Shown: positions 38,611 through 47,710, numbered from the stretch's first letter. The stretch is 64,000 nt of DNA from Vulcaniibacterium tengchongense (GCF_003814555.1 NZ_RKQN01000002.1:806001-870000); one strand, 5' to 3'. Program-made: numbers and translations. Notes: a model not told the origin generated them from the sequence alone.

Positions 38611-40182
38611 ATGGTTTTTCGCCTATCGGTGGCGCTGCTGGGCGCCCTAGTGCTGGCGGGCGTGCTGGCGCCGGATGCGTTCGGCCACTGGAGCGGGCGT
38701 CTGCAGGCTTCGACCCTGGCCGGAGCCGGCTGGCTGTACCTGGTGATCGTGTTCGCGGCCCTGGTGTTCCTGGGCGCCCTGGCCTTCGGCCGCACCGGCG
38801 CGCTGCGCATCGGCGGCGACGATGCGGAGCCGCAGTTCTCGCGCGGCTCGTGGTTCGCGATGCTGTTCTCCGCGGGCATGGGCATCGGCCTGGTGTTCTG
38901 GGGCGCGGCCGAGCCGCTGTCGCACTACCACACGCCACCGGAAGGGCTGGCGCCGGACAGCTTCTCCGCGGCGCGCGCGGCGATGCGCTACACGTTCTTC
39001 CACTGGGGCCTGCACCCGTGGGCGGTGTACGGGCTGATCGGCCTGGCGATGGCGTGGTTCCAGTACAACCGCCATTCGCGCGGCCTGATCAGCGACCTGC
39101 TCTCGCCGCTGATCGGCCGCCACGCGCACGGCGCGTTCGGCCACCTGGTGGACGTGCTGGCGGTGGTGGCCACCGCGATCGGCGTGGCCACCACGCTGGG
39201 CTTCGGCGCGGCGCAGATCGGCGCCGGGCTCGGCCATGTCGCCGGCGTGCCGAGCGGCCTGGCCACGCAGCTGGCGGTGATCGCGGTGGCGTTCGTGCTG
39301 TACATGCTGTCGACGCTGTCCGGGCTGGACCGCGGCATCAAGTGGCTGTCGAACTTCAACCTCGGGGTGGCCTTGCTGCTGTTGGCGCTGGTCGTGGCGC
39401 TGGGGCCGACCGCGTTCGTGTTCGAGACGCTGACCACCACGCTGGGCGGCTACCTCAACGAGCTGCCGGCGATGAGCCTGCGCATGTCGCCGTTCTCGCA
39501 GAGCGCCTGGGTCGGCGAGTGGACGATCTTCTACTGGGCCTGGTGGATCGCCTGGGCGCCGTTCGTCGGCGCGTTCTTCGCGCGCATCTCCTACGGGCGC
39601 ACGGTGCGCGAGTTCGTGCTCGGCGTGGTGTGCGGCCCGGCGCTGGTCAGCTTCCTGTGGTTCTCCGGCTTCGGCGGCAGCGCGCTGTTCCAGCAGATCA
39701 TCGGCCACCACGACCTGCTGCCGGTGCTGGAGCGCGGCTACGAGTACGTGCTGTTCGCGGTGCTGGAGCCGCTGCCGTTCGCGCCGGCGCTGGCGTGGCT
39801 GGCGATCGTGCTGCTGCTGAGCTTCTTCGTGACCTCGGCCGATTCGGCGACGCTGACCCTGGCCAGCATGTCCAGCCCGACCGCGGCGGATCCGCCGCTG
39901 CGCCGCAAGCTGGTCTGGGGCGTGCTGCAGGCCGGCATCGCGGTCGCGCTGCTCGGCGCCGGCGGGCTGGACGCGTTGCAGGCGGTGGTGATCGTGGCCG
40001 CGTTGCCGTTCGCGCTGCTGCTGGCGGCGGTGATGCCGGCGCTATACCGGGTGCTGGCGCAGGACCTGGCCGAACACGACCGCCTCGCGCGCGAACTGCA
40101 CCGCGCCGAGCTGCGCTGGCTGGCGCAGGAGCGCGACCGCGGCGCGCCGCGGCCGGAAGGCGAGGGCGGCCCATCGCGCTAG
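38611..40182 (+). CDS. BCCT-family betaine/choline/carnitine transporter
   Basis: The 523-residue protein has the 12-helix BCCT fold. The family signature 'EWTIFYWAWWIAWAPFVG' lies at about residues 302-319, and the N-terminal 'FAMLFSAGMGIGLVFWGAAEPLSHY' glycine-rich segment carries the substrate-site features. Members import betaine, choline or carnitine with sodium or protons, usually for osmoprotection. The C-terminal tail of about 35 residues is charged ('EHDRLARELHRAELRWLAQE'), shorter than in the osmosensing BetP. The ribosome-binding site is strong. Substrate preference cannot be decided by eye. Confidence 0.93.
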   Translation: MVFRLSVALLGALVLAGVLAPDAFGHWSGRLQASTLAGAGWLYLVIVFAALVFLGALAFGRTGALRIGGDDAEPQFSRGSWFAMLFSAGMGIGLVFWGAAEPLSHYHTPPEGLAPDSFSAARAAMRYTFFHWGLHPWAVYGLIGLAMAWFQYNRHSRGLISDLLSPLIGRHAHGAFGHLVDVLAVVATAIGVATTLGFGAAQIGAGLGHVAGVPSGLATQLAVIAVAFVLYMLSTLSGLDRGIKWLSNFNLGVALLLLALVVALGPTAFVFETLTTTLGGYLNELPAMSLRMSPFSQSAWVGEWTIFYWAWWIAWAPFVGAFFARISYGRTVREFVLGVVCGPALVSFLWFSGFGGSALFQQIIGHHDLLPVLERGYEYVLFAVLEPLPFAPALAWLAIVLLLSFFVTSADSATLTLASMSSPTAADPPLRRKLVWGVLQAGIAVALLGAGGLDALQAVVIVAALPFALLLAAVMPALYRVLAQDLAEHDRLARELHRAELRWLAQERDRGAPRPEGEGGPSR

Positions 40183-40697
40183 TTTGAGGTTCCGAAAGGT
40201 CGTTCCCTCTGCCCGGAGCGGATGTCGCCGAACAGACGCTCCACTCCGCGAGGGAACCACCATGTACAGGATGCGTGCTTGATCGGGAGGAGCCGAGAGG
40301 CGTTGATCGAGCTCCCGGTCCGGCCAGCCCCACCCTCTTGATCTTTCGTGGCAACGATATGGCTGCCCGGGAACCTGTTGGCCTCGCAGGTACCCTGAGG
40401 ACGGCAAGCAGAGCATGGAGACGCCTGCGCGCCAGGCCCGAAGACGCACGCAAGCGGTACGAGCGGTACCCAAGGAACCGTGGAAGTCCGGATGCTATGC
40501 GGCTGCGTGCGTGCAAAAGCCGCCGCCTCTGTTGGGCCAGGACATCGCCGGGTGGGTCACGACCCAGCAAGTGTCCGACGATGCCGAGTTGGCGGAGTTC
40601 GACACCCTCGGCAAGGTGCCTCCGCCCGCTCGAGACCCCCGGGAACCTGCGAACGCGCCCCCGGCATCCTTCCCGTCGCCGCGACGCACTTCGACCG
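40183..40697. other. Non-coding stretch upstream of the type VI remnant, with a nested hairpin
   Basis: I see no recognisable gene here. The sequence is less GC-rich and less ordered in codon pattern than its surroundings. A nested inverted repeat lies at 40202-40257: GTTCCCTC/GAGGGAAC as outer 8-bp arms, and GGAGCG (40215-40220)/CGCTCC (40237-40242) inside. It may be a terminator for the BCCT gene without a T-tract, or the edge of an inserted segment. The open frames across this stretch have no family resemblance and look like decayed or random sequence. Confidence 0.5.
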
Positions 40698-41189
40698 ATG
40701 AGGGCCTGTCGGCCGCTGGCTTGGCTAGCTGGCCGCGCTCGTTTGCTGTGGGCGAAGATCGGCGTCAGCGACGCCTGGCTGGGCATCGCCGAGGGGATGA
40801 GCGGTTACGAACGGATCGACGTGGAGATCCGCATCGTCGGGTTCGACCGGGCGCGCAGCGCGTACGAGTGGCGGCTGTACGCGCGGCACGAGAAGCGTGG
40901 CGAAATCGCGGCGACGGCCGGGCGCCACGGCATGCCGGCGCCGCCGATGTACGTCCAGGCGGCGCCCAACCGAGGTATTTTCGGTGGGCTCACGCGGGAC
41001 GAATCAGAAGACTGGTTTCGCGGGTTCGATAAGGGTACCGAGACCTACGAGGACGGTGCGTGGGTGATCCGGGATTCGGTGGAAGTGCAGCGGAGCAGGT
41101 TCCAGCGTGCGCGGCTGCGGCTGGACTACTGGCCGGACTATGCCGACCGCAGCGCGCGCGCGAGCGTGGAACTGAGAGACGAAGACTGA
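40698..41189 (+). CDS. Uncharacterised protein next to DUF6708 gene, possibly truncated at N-terminus
   Basis: I do not recognise a named family. The product of up to 163 residues has a basic N-terminal stretch with 'LAWLAGRARLLW', then a soluble domain: 'GYERIDVEIRIVGFDRARS', 'YEWRLYARHEKRGEIAATAG', 'QAAPNRGIFGGLTRDESEDW' and 'RARLRLDYWPDYADRSARAS'. It is 2 bp upstream of a DUF6708 gene, which is followed by a PAAR gene remnant, so a type VI secretion accessory role is inferred from context only. The start is uncertain: 40698 and 40797 are both possible and neither has a well-spaced ribosome-binding site. A lost N-terminal membrane segment is possible. Confidence 0.5.
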   Translation: MRACRPLAWLAGRARLLWAKIGVSDAWLGIAEGMSGYERIDVEIRIVGFDRARSAYEWRLYARHEKRGEIAATAGRHGMPAPPMYVQAAPNRGIFGGLTRDESEDWFRGFDKGTETYEDGAWVIRDSVEVQRSRFQRARLRLDYWPDYADRSARASVELRDED

Positions 41190-41191
41190 CC

Positions 41192-42169
41192 ATGGCGAAA
41201 GGCGAGTCGAAGCGGGTGCCCGAGCATCCGCACTGGTACGAGGACCTTCCGGAGCGGGATGCGCCGCTGGATCGCGCGCCGAAGATGGTGCATGGCGATG
41301 TCAATGCGATGGATGCGGTTTGCCTGGAAGTTTCCCGGGCATCGACGCTGATGCGGGGATTGTGTGTTGTTGCCGGGCTTTTAGCCCTCGTTGCTGCTGG
41401 TGTGAGTGTGGTCTTTTTGGGGCTCGTCCTGTCGGATCCAGATGTTACGGGCGATGAATTTGTCGTTCTTCTGCTCGGTTTTCTATTAACGATCACCACT
41501 TCGGTTTGGCTTGGCGGTTGGGCCTTCAAGACAGACTTTACGGTCCCTCGTGATCGCCCCGTCCGCCTCAACCGCACTCAACGCAAGGTCTACGTCTACG
41601 AGCATGCCTACGGCATGAACCCGTTCAAGAAATGGCCGACCACCATCAAGGTGTTCGACTGGGACACCCTGCAGGCCGAATTGCACCGGCAGGCGGGCTT
41701 CAACGGCAAGGCGTACATCCAACGCTTCTCGCTGTGGCTGGTGAGCTGCAAGCCGGGCACGAACGAGGTGGTGGACCGGTTCGAATTGAAGGGCAATCAC
41801 CCGACTACGGCCGAGTTGTACAACATGTGGGCGTACTGCCGGACGTACATGGAACATGGACCAGAAGGGTTGCCGACGTATCCGCCGCGACGGCAGGAGA
41901 TCACGTTCCGACGTAGCTTGTTCGAGCATATCCGCTTCCTGGACCCCACCGAGGAAGGGCGGGAGGTGCGTGCGCGCATGACCGTATGGGACTGGGTCAT
42001 CAATCTTCCGATTTTCCTGGCGGGGTTCTGGCTGATGATTCCGGCGGGCATCGGCCACTACATCGCGATGCGCTTCGCACCGGAAGTGAAATGGCCGCCG
42101 GAGATCGACGCCGAATCGCGCCGCGGTCCCTCGCACCCGGCGGAGGCTGCATCCGCCGCGGGAGGTTGA
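41192..42169 (+). CDS. DUF6708-type membrane protein, type VI secretion-associated
   Basis: This 325-residue protein has two central hydrophobic helices, about residues 55-78 ('LCVVAGLLALVAAGVSVVFL') and 90-112. A cytoplasmic domain with 'RPVRLNRTQRKVYVYEHA', 'IKVFDWDTLQAELHRQ' and 'NHPTTAELYNMWAYCRTYME' follows, and another hydrophobic segment near the C-terminus ('WVINLPIFLAGFWLMIPAGI'). The R-x-NR-x-RKVYV and DWD features are those of DUF6708 proteins encoded beside PAAR/VgrG genes. The sequence around 41310-41560 is visibly AT-richer than the window average, suggesting horizontal transfer. The PAAR gene starts 1 nt after its stop. Confidence 0.7.
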   Translation: MAKGESKRVPEHPHWYEDLPERDAPLDRAPKMVHGDVNAMDAVCLEVSRASTLMRGLCVVAGLLALVAAGVSVVFLGLVLSDPDVTGDEFVVLLLGFLLTITTSVWLGGWAFKTDFTVPRDRPVRLNRTQRKVYVYEHAYGMNPFKKWPTTIKVFDWDTLQAELHRQAGFNGKAYIQRFSLWLVSCKPGTNEVVDRFELKGNHPTTAELYNMWAYCRTYMEHGPEGLPTYPPRRQEITFRRSLFEHIRFLDPTEEGREVRARMTVWDWVINLPIFLAGFWLMIPAGIGHYIAMRFAPEVKWPPEIDAESRRGPSHPAEAASAAGG

Positions 42170-42170
42170 A

Positions 42171-42344
42171 ATGGCGAAGCCTTTCATTGTCGTCGGCGAC
42201 AAGACCGAGCACGGCGGCACGGTGCTGACCGGTTCGCCGGAGACCGGCATCCGCGGCCAGGCGGTCGCCCGGTGCACGACGAGGTGCAGCGGAACGGATG
42301 CGCCGGCGTAGCCCGTCGCGGCCGGCGATCCCTTGCGCATCGGC
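42171..42344 (+). pseudogene. PAAR-domain type VI spike protein, broken by frameshifts
   Basis: A good ribosome-binding site (GGGAGG, then 5 nt) precedes the ATG. The first 34 codons are a typical PAAR N-terminus ('MAKPFIVVGDKTEHGGTVLT', then 'GSPETGIRGQAVAR'). The frame then enters 'CTTRCSGTDAPA' and stops at 42309. Reading one base later from 42272 restores 'VHDEV', as expected after VAR in PAAR proteins. A further shift near 42311-42316 is needed to reach 'VAAGDPLRIG', like the second PAAR half. Each shift is consistent with loss of one G in a CGGG context. Intact PAAR proteins cap the VgrG spike; this copy cannot make a whole domain. Confidence 0.75.
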
Positions 42345-42515
42345 GCGGAGACGGACAGCGCGGGATCCGCGGTGCCTGCGTGCCCGCTTCGGCCCGGGTC
42401 GGGCAGGCGTCCTGGGACGGCGGCGGGCGACGCCGCTGCCGCGGCGGGGCCGGATGCCGGCCGCCGCCGTGGCGCGTCCGTGCCGGTCCGCGGCACGGGG
42501 ACGAGGGCGCGCGGC

Positions 42516-43049
42516 TCAGCCCCGCGGTGCCGCGGCCGCGTCCAGCGCGTACAGGTGCAGCGCTTCGCCCGCCTCGTTGACGAAGGTGCGCTCGAAACGC
42601 AGGCCGAGGTGTTCGAGCACCCGGATCGACGCGGCGTTGTCCGGCGCGACGATCGCCAGCAGGCGCGGCAGCTTCAATGCGCCCAACGCATGGTCTCGCA
42701 CCGCGGCGCAGGCCTCGCGCGCGTACCCGCGCGACCAGTGCCGCGGCAGGAAGGCGTAGCCGATGTCGGGCGCGGGCAGGCTGTCGCGCTGGAGCAACCC
42801 GCACAGCCCGAGCGCCTCGCCGCTCGCGCGCGCCTGCACCATCCACAGGCCGAAGCCGTGCTGCGCGTAGCTGGCGCGCGGGCCGTTGCGGATGTAGTCG
42901 CGCGCGCTGTCCAGGTCGCGCACGCCGCGGTCGCCGATGTGCCGCAGGAACGACGGATCGGTCAGCAGTTCCAGCACGAACGCCGAGTCGCGCCGTTCGT
43001 CCAGTTCGCGCAGGCGCAGGCGGTCGGTGGCGAGGACGTCGCGGGACAT
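42516..43049 (-). CDS. GNAT-family N-acetyltransferase (RimJ/RimL type)
   Basis: The 177-residue product begins 'VLATDRLRLRELDERRDSAFV', the classic N-terminus of RimJ/RimL-like acetyltransferases. It continues with 'DIGYAFLPRHWSRGYAREAC', where 'HWSRGYA' is the acetyl-CoA loop, and 'LLAIVAPDNAASIRVLEHLG'. Members acetylate ribosomal proteins, antibiotics or other amines; the substrate here is unknown. It starts 8 nt after the SIMPL-domain gene stop and likely shares its transcript. It converges with the PAAR remnant, leaving about 170 bp of decayed DNA between them. Confidence 0.88.
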   Translation of the reverse strand: MSRDVLATDRLRLRELDERRDSAFVLELLTDPSFLRHIGDRGVRDLDSARDYIRNGPRASYAQHGFGLWMVQARASGEALGLCGLLQRDSLPAPDIGYAFLPRHWSRGYAREACAAVRDHALGALKLPRLLAIVAPDNAASIRVLEHLGLRFERTFVNEAGEALHLYALDAAAAPRG

Positions 43050-43057
43050 GCGGCGGA

Positions 43058-43768
43058 TCAGCGCTGCAACTCGAATACCGCGCGCACCGACTCCCGGTAC
43101 TCCACGGTGGGCTGCAGGTAGCGGCCGGGCGCGGCTGCCGCGCGGCTGCCGGACACCGTGACGGCGTGCAAGGGCGACGGCTCGGCGACCACATACGTCT
43201 CCAGCTGCGAGTTCAGGCTGTTGATGCTGTAGACGGGACCGAGGCCGGCCTGGAACACACGCGCCAACTCGGCGGCCTCCTGGCGCGCGTCCGCGACCGC
43301 GCGGCGCTTGGCTTCCGCGCGCAATTGCTCGGCGCGGCTGGATTCGTAGGAGACGCCGCCCACGGTCGCGCCGGCGGCCAGCGCCGTATCGAGCAAGGCG
43401 TTCAGGCGACCGACGTCGCGCAACAGCACGTCGACGTTGCGCGAGGCGGCATAGCCGTTGGGGACGCGCCTGCCGTCGACGAAATCGAATTCCTCGTTCG
43501 CGAGCAGGTTCGAGGCGCGCACGTCCTTTTCGGCGATCGCGAACGTCGGCAGCGCTTCCAGCAGCCGATTCACCCCGGCGTCGACCCGTTGCTTGGCCGG
43601 CAGCGGCGCATCGGCGCGGTGCCGGAAATCCAGCGACACCCGCGCCGTGTCCGGCGTGGCCTTGACCTCGCCGGTGCCCGAGGCGACGACGTGCGGCGCG
43701 TCGGGCAGCGGGGTGCCCGCCAGGCCGCACAAGGGAACGAGCCACAACAGCCAGCCGATTGAACGCAT
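43058..43768 (-). CDS. SIMPL (DUF541) domain periplasmic protein
   Basis: The 236-residue product has a signal peptide ('IGWLLWLVPLCGLAG') and a SIMPL/DUF541 domain: 'HVVASGTGEVKATPDTARVSL', 'GYAASRNVDVLLRDVGRLNALL', 'VGGVSYESSRAEQLRAEAKR' and 'YLQPTVEYRESVRAVFEL'. The family includes Brucella BP26 and E. coli YggE, envelope proteins linked to oxidative stress; the molecular role is unknown. A strong AGGAGGGG ribosome-binding site lies just before the ATG. It is 92 bp after tamB and in the same direction. Confidence 0.9.
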   Translation of the reverse strand: MRSIGWLLWLVPLCGLAGTPLPDAPHVVASGTGEVKATPDTARVSLDFRHRADAPLPAKQRVDAGVNRLLEALPTFAIAEKDVRASNLLANEEFDFVDGRRVPNGYAASRNVDVLLRDVGRLNALLDTALAAGATVGGVSYESSRAEQLRAEAKRRAVADARQEAAELARVFQAGLGPVYSINSLNSQLETYVVAEPSPLHAVTVSGSRAAAAPGRYLQPTVEYRESVRAVFELQR

Positions 43769-43860
43769 ATGCCCCTCCTGTTTTTCCGGCGACGGCGACG
43801 ATGGACCGGAACGCTCCCGCGGCCCGAACGGGGTCGCCGGCGCGCAGCGGCCGCCGGCCG

Positions 43861-46800
43861 TCATTTCTCCTTGCGCCAGTTGATCGACGCCCGGTTCTCC
43901 ACCGTGCTGGATTCGATCTGGATGTCGAAGCCCTTGCGCAGCAGGTACTTGAGCATCAGCACCTGGCCGGTGCCGAGCAGCGACACGCCGTAGCCGACGT
44001 ACAGGCGCGGCGAGATGCGCTTGCCGAAGCCCAGCACCGAGCCGCCGAGGGCGCGGCTCTCGGACACGCCGGCGTCCTCCAGGCCGAGCCTGGCGCCGAG
44101 CTGCGAGGCGATCAGGCTGCCGCCGGCGGACAGCGCCGCGCTGGCGGCGTTGAGCTGGCGGCTCTCGTCGCCGCTGAGGGTCGACAACGGCCGGCCGAGG
44201 GTCAGGTAGGCCAGCGCCTCGGACTGCGAGCTGGCCGGGTCGGACCAGACCTCCGCCTTCGGCGCGCTGGCGCGGCCGCTGATGTCGACGCCGGCGGTGA
44301 CGTCGCCGACCACGCGCTGCGCGCGCACGTCGAGGATCGGATCGTCCACCGGGCCGCCGGACCAGGCCAGCGCGCCGCGGGTGATGTCGAGTTGCTGGCC
44401 GTAGGCCTTGTAGCGGCCCTCGACCTCCAGCTTGCCGCTGCCGGTGGTCTCGCGGCCCGGGCGCGCGCGCACGCGCAGCTGCCCGGCGAGGCTGCCCTCG
44501 AGGCCGAAGCCGTTGAGCCGCACGTCGTCGCCGACCTGCAGGGTGAGGTCGAGCTCGAGCGCGGTGGCGCCGCCCTCGTCCGGGTCGGCCGGGTCCAGCA
44601 CCACCACGTCCTCCGAGGCCGACACGCCCTGGTCCAGACGCTCCAGGTCGATCCGCGCCGACGGCACCGCGACCGTGCCGGTCAGCTGCAGCGGTTCGCC
44701 GGCCTTGTAGCGCAGTTGCAGGTCCGGGCTGGCGACCGCGCGCAGGTCGCGCGTATCCGACACCAGCACGTTCCGTCCGCGCAGGCCGAGCAGCAGCGGC
44801 GCGTCCTGGTTGCGCCAGTCGAGCGCGCCGTCGATCGCCAGCGTGCCCTCGCCGGAGCGCACGCTGCCGACGATGCGCGCGCTGCCGTCGTCGCGCGCGT
44901 CCAGGCGCAGGTCGCCGTCCTCCAGCGCGATCGCCAGCGACGGCAGCTCGGTGGCGAACTGCGACAGCCGCGCCTGGCCGCCGAGCTGCGGCCGCGCCGG
45001 GGTGCCGGCCAGGCGCAGCCGGCCTTCGAGCCGGCCCTTGGGCTCGACGATGTCGGGCGAGAACAGCTCGATCCAGGTCAGCTCGTCGGTGGCGAAGCTC
45101 AGTTCGCCGGCCATCGGCGCGTACGCGTCCCAGCCGCCGCTCAGGCGCGCGTCGATGCGGCCGCCGCCGTTGAAGCCGGTGCCGAATTCGGCGTTGATCC
45201 GGCGCGGGTCGAAGCTCGCGTGCAGGCGCAGGCCCTGGTAGCTGAGCAGCTCGCGGCGGGCGCGCTGGCTGTTGCGCATGCCGCCCTCGGCCGATTCCAG
45301 GTCGAGCTGGCCGCGCCAGCCGTTGCCGAGCGGGCGCAGCTGCGCGGTCAGCGCGATCTCGCCGCGCAGCAGCCAGGGCAGGCCGTGCTCGCGCTCGGGC
45401 AGGTAGGGGGCGAGCAGCGCCAGCGGCAGGCCCTGGCCGCGCAGCGCGACGCCGCGCCGCGGCCAGTCGGCGCTGGCGCACAGCGCGCCGCCGTCGCTCG
45501 CCGCCAGGCAGCTTTCGCCGAGGCGGCCGTTGCGGCCGTCCCAGGCGTACGGCGCCGGCTCGCGCAGGCGCCAGGCCGCGCCCTTGGCCGGCTGCAGCTG
45601 CAGCGCGGCCAGGGTGCCCTGCCAGCTCGCGCCGCGCCGATGGGCGCTGCCGGCGAGGCTCAGCGTGCCGATCCCGCCCTGCGCGCGCGCCTGCAGCTGC
45701 AGCGCCTCGACCGCGCCGCGCGCGTCCGCTTCCAGCGACGCCAGCGGCACGCCCACCTCCAGCCCGCCGGCGCGCAACGCCAGTTCGCCGCCGCCGCGCC
45801 GCCACGGCAGGCGGCCGCGCAGGCTCAGGCTGCCGACGCGGTAATCGGCGTACTTCAACCCGGTGCCGGTCAGGTCCGCGGCGAGGTCCGGCGCGTCGCG
45901 CGGGCCGCGCAACTGCACGCGCCCGCGCAGGCTGCCGGCACCCTGCGGCAGCAGGTCGGCGAGCACCAGCGGCTCGAAGCGGGCGTCGACGTCGAGTTCG
46001 CGCGCGAGCTTGCCCCGGGCCTCGATGCGGCTGGCGCCCAGGCCCAGCGCCGCGTCGCCTTCGTAGGCGTCGAGGTCGGCCGGGCGCGCCGCGCCGTGCA
46101 TCGCGAAATGCGCACGCCCGCGCAGCGGGCGGCCGCGCAGGCGCCCGCCGAGGTCGGCGGCGTCGGCGACGATCTCCAGGCCGCCGTCGCTGCGGGTGCG
46201 GCCGGTGCTGCTCAGGCGGCCGTCGATCGCGCCCTTCCAGTCGGGAGCGAAATAGCCCGGGTCGAAGCCGGCCAGCGTCGCGCGCGCGTCCCAGCCCAGC
46301 GCCGGCGCCCAGGCTAGGCTGCCCTCGGCGTCGAGGCGGCCGCTGGGCATGCGCGCCTGCAGCGACTTCAGGGTGGCGCGCGCGTCGTCGCCGCGCGCGT
46401 CGAAGCGCAGTTCGGCGCGGTCGCGCTCGCGGCGCAACTCGGCGCGCCCGATCGCCGCCCAGGCCTGCAGCGTGCCCGCGACGCCGAGGTCGGCATCGGC
46501 CGCGACCGGCGCCGGCGCCGGCCCGCCCGGCGCCGGCGCGGCGCCGCGCCACTGCAGGCCGCGCGCGTTGACCGCGAAGCGGAACCGGGCGTTCGCCGGG
46601 TCGGTGAAGTCGGCGCGGCCGCGCAGCGTGGCGGTGCCGTCGAGCAGCGCCAGCGCCAGCGGCTGCACCTCCAGCACCTGGTTCTCCAGCCGGACCTTCG
46701 ACGGCCGCACCTCTGCGCGCAGGTCGCCGCGGGCGAAGCGGCCGCCCAGGTCGGCCGCGCCGCCGACACCGTCGGCTCGGAAGTCCAGCGCGATCGGCGG

Positions 46801-47706
46801 CGCGCCGTCGGCGTCGGCGCCGGTCAGCAGGGTCGGGTCGAGCGCGTCGGCGCGCGCGCGCAGGTGCCAGCGCGGGTCGTCCCTGCCGCGCAGGGTCAGC
46901 GTGGCCTGCAGCGGCTCGGGCGCGCGCCCGGCCACGGCCACGTCCATGCGCGCCAGGTCGCCGCGCGCGACCAGCCCCAGCCGCGCCGGCGTGCGCCCGG
47001 CCGCGGCCGGCAGCACCGCGGTCGCGGTCAGGTCGGTGCGGTAGTCCTCGCGCGGCGCGTACACGCCGTGCGCGGCGAAGCGGCCGCGGTCGCTGTCCAT
47101 GTCCAGGCGGGCGATCCGCAGGCGGCCGTTCTGCGCATCCAGCCCGGCGCGCAGGCGGCGCACTTCCAGCAGCCGCTCGCCCTCGCGGACCAGCACGAAA
47201 CCGTCCACGCGCACGTCGTCGGCCTGCAGCTCCAGCGGCGGCGCGATCTCCGGCAGCACCTCCGGCCAGCGCGGCAGTTCGAACGGCTCGTCTTCGCTGC
47301 GCGGCAGGGTCAGGGTCGCGCCCTCGACCTGCAGCGCGTCCAGGCGCAGGCGCCGGCCGAGCAGCGGCATCAGCGCCGGATCCAGGTGCACGCGGCGGGC
47401 GGCGAAGGCGGTGTCGCGGTAGCGGAAGCGCACGTCGTGCAGGGTGAGCGGCCCGGACACCGGCCCCTCCGCGGCGCGCCAGGCCAGCGAGGCGTCGGCC
47501 GGCAGCCGCGCGACGATCTGCGCCAGCAGCAGGTCGCGCCCGCCGACCGTCGTCAACAGCCAGTACACGAACGCGGCCAGCAGCAGGGTCAGCGCGGCGG
47601 CGGCCAGGCTGCCGCGCACCGCCAGCCAGCGCAGGCGCGCGCGCCGCCGCCGGCGCAGCTCGGCGATGCGCTGCTCGTGCGGGTCGCTGGGGGCGGGGTC
47701 GCTCAT
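43861..47706 (-). CDS. tamB: TamB-family translocation and assembly module protein
   Basis: TamB spans the periplasm from the inner membrane and works with TamA in outer-membrane protein assembly and lipid transport. The 1281-residue product (E. coli 1259) has an Arg-rich N-terminus, one membrane helix at about residues 29-50 ('GSLAAAALTLLLAAFVYWLL'), a very long beta-rich region, and the C-terminal DUF490/TamB domain. That domain shows 'LDLTLQVGDDVRLNGFGLEG', 'SGKLEVEGRYKAYGQQLDI', 'GVDISGRASAPKAEVWSDP' and 'LPREAYLTLGRPLS'-like sequence ('ALAYLTLGRPLSTLSGDESR'). The C-terminal 'INWRKEK' ending is typical. The start lies 4 nt after the tamA stop. Confidence 0.95.
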   Translation of the reverse strand: MSDPAPSDPHEQRIAELRRRRRARLRWLAVRGSLAAAALTLLLAAFVYWLLTTVGGRDLLLAQIVARLPADASLAWRAAEGPVSGPLTLHDVRFRYRDTAFAARRVHLDPALMPLLGRRLRLDALQVEGATLTLPRSEDEPFELPRWPEVLPEIAPPLELQADDVRVDGFVLVREGERLLEVRRLRAGLDAQNGRLRIARLDMDSDRGRFAAHGVYAPREDYRTDLTATAVLPAAAGRTPARLGLVARGDLARMDVAVAGRAPEPLQATLTLRGRDDPRWHLRARADALDPTLLTGADADGAPPIALDFRADGVGGAADLGGRFARGDLRAEVRPSKVRLENQVLEVQPLALALLDGTATLRGRADFTDPANARFRFAVNARGLQWRGAAPAPGGPAPAPVAADADLGVAGTLQAWAAIGRAELRRERDRAELRFDARGDDARATLKSLQARMPSGRLDAEGSLAWAPALGWDARATLAGFDPGYFAPDWKGAIDGRLSSTGRTRSDGGLEIVADAADLGGRLRGRPLRGRAHFAMHGAARPADLDAYEGDAALGLGASRIEARGKLARELDVDARFEPLVLADLLPQGAGSLRGRVQLRGPRDAPDLAADLTGTGLKYADYRVGSLSLRGRLPWRRGGGELALRAGGLEVGVPLASLEADARGAVEALQLQARAQGGIGTLSLAGSAHRRGASWQGTLAALQLQPAKGAAWRLREPAPYAWDGRNGRLGESCLAASDGGALCASADWPRRGVALRGQGLPLALLAPYLPEREHGLPWLLRGEIALTAQLRPLGNGWRGQLDLESAEGGMRNSQRARRELLSYQGLRLHASFDPRRINAEFGTGFNGGGRIDARLSGGWDAYAPMAGELSFATDELTWIELFSPDIVEPKGRLEGRLRLAGTPARPQLGGQARLSQFATELPSLAIALEDGDLRLDARDDGSARIVGSVRSGEGTLAIDGALDWRNQDAPLLLGLRGRNVLVSDTRDLRAVASPDLQLRYKAGEPLQLTGTVAVPSARIDLERLDQGVSASEDVVVLDPADPDEGGATALELDLTLQVGDDVRLNGFGLEGSLAGQLRVRARPGRETTGSGKLEVEGRYKAYGQQLDITRGALAWSGGPVDDPILDVRAQRVVGDVTAGVDISGRASAPKAEVWSDPASSQSEALAYLTLGRPLSTLSGDESRQLNAASAALSAGGSLIASQLGARLGLEDAGVSESRALGGSVLGFGKRISPRLYVGYGVSLLGTGQVLMLKYLLRKGFDIQIESSTVENRASINWRKEK

Positions 47707-47710
47707 GCGC

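Noticed and set aside
40202-40257. Integron attC-like site
   Set aside because: attC core sites need RYYYAAC at the 5' arm and GTTRRRY at the 3' arm. Here the order is GTTCCCT then AGGGAAC, with pyrimidines where purines are required, and no integrase or cassette array is nearby.
40275-40697. Open frame extending the unrecognised gene upstream by 141 codons
   Set aside because: The added sequence is Arg/Pro/Ser-rich with no secondary-structure pattern or homology I recognise, and it has no ribosome-binding site.
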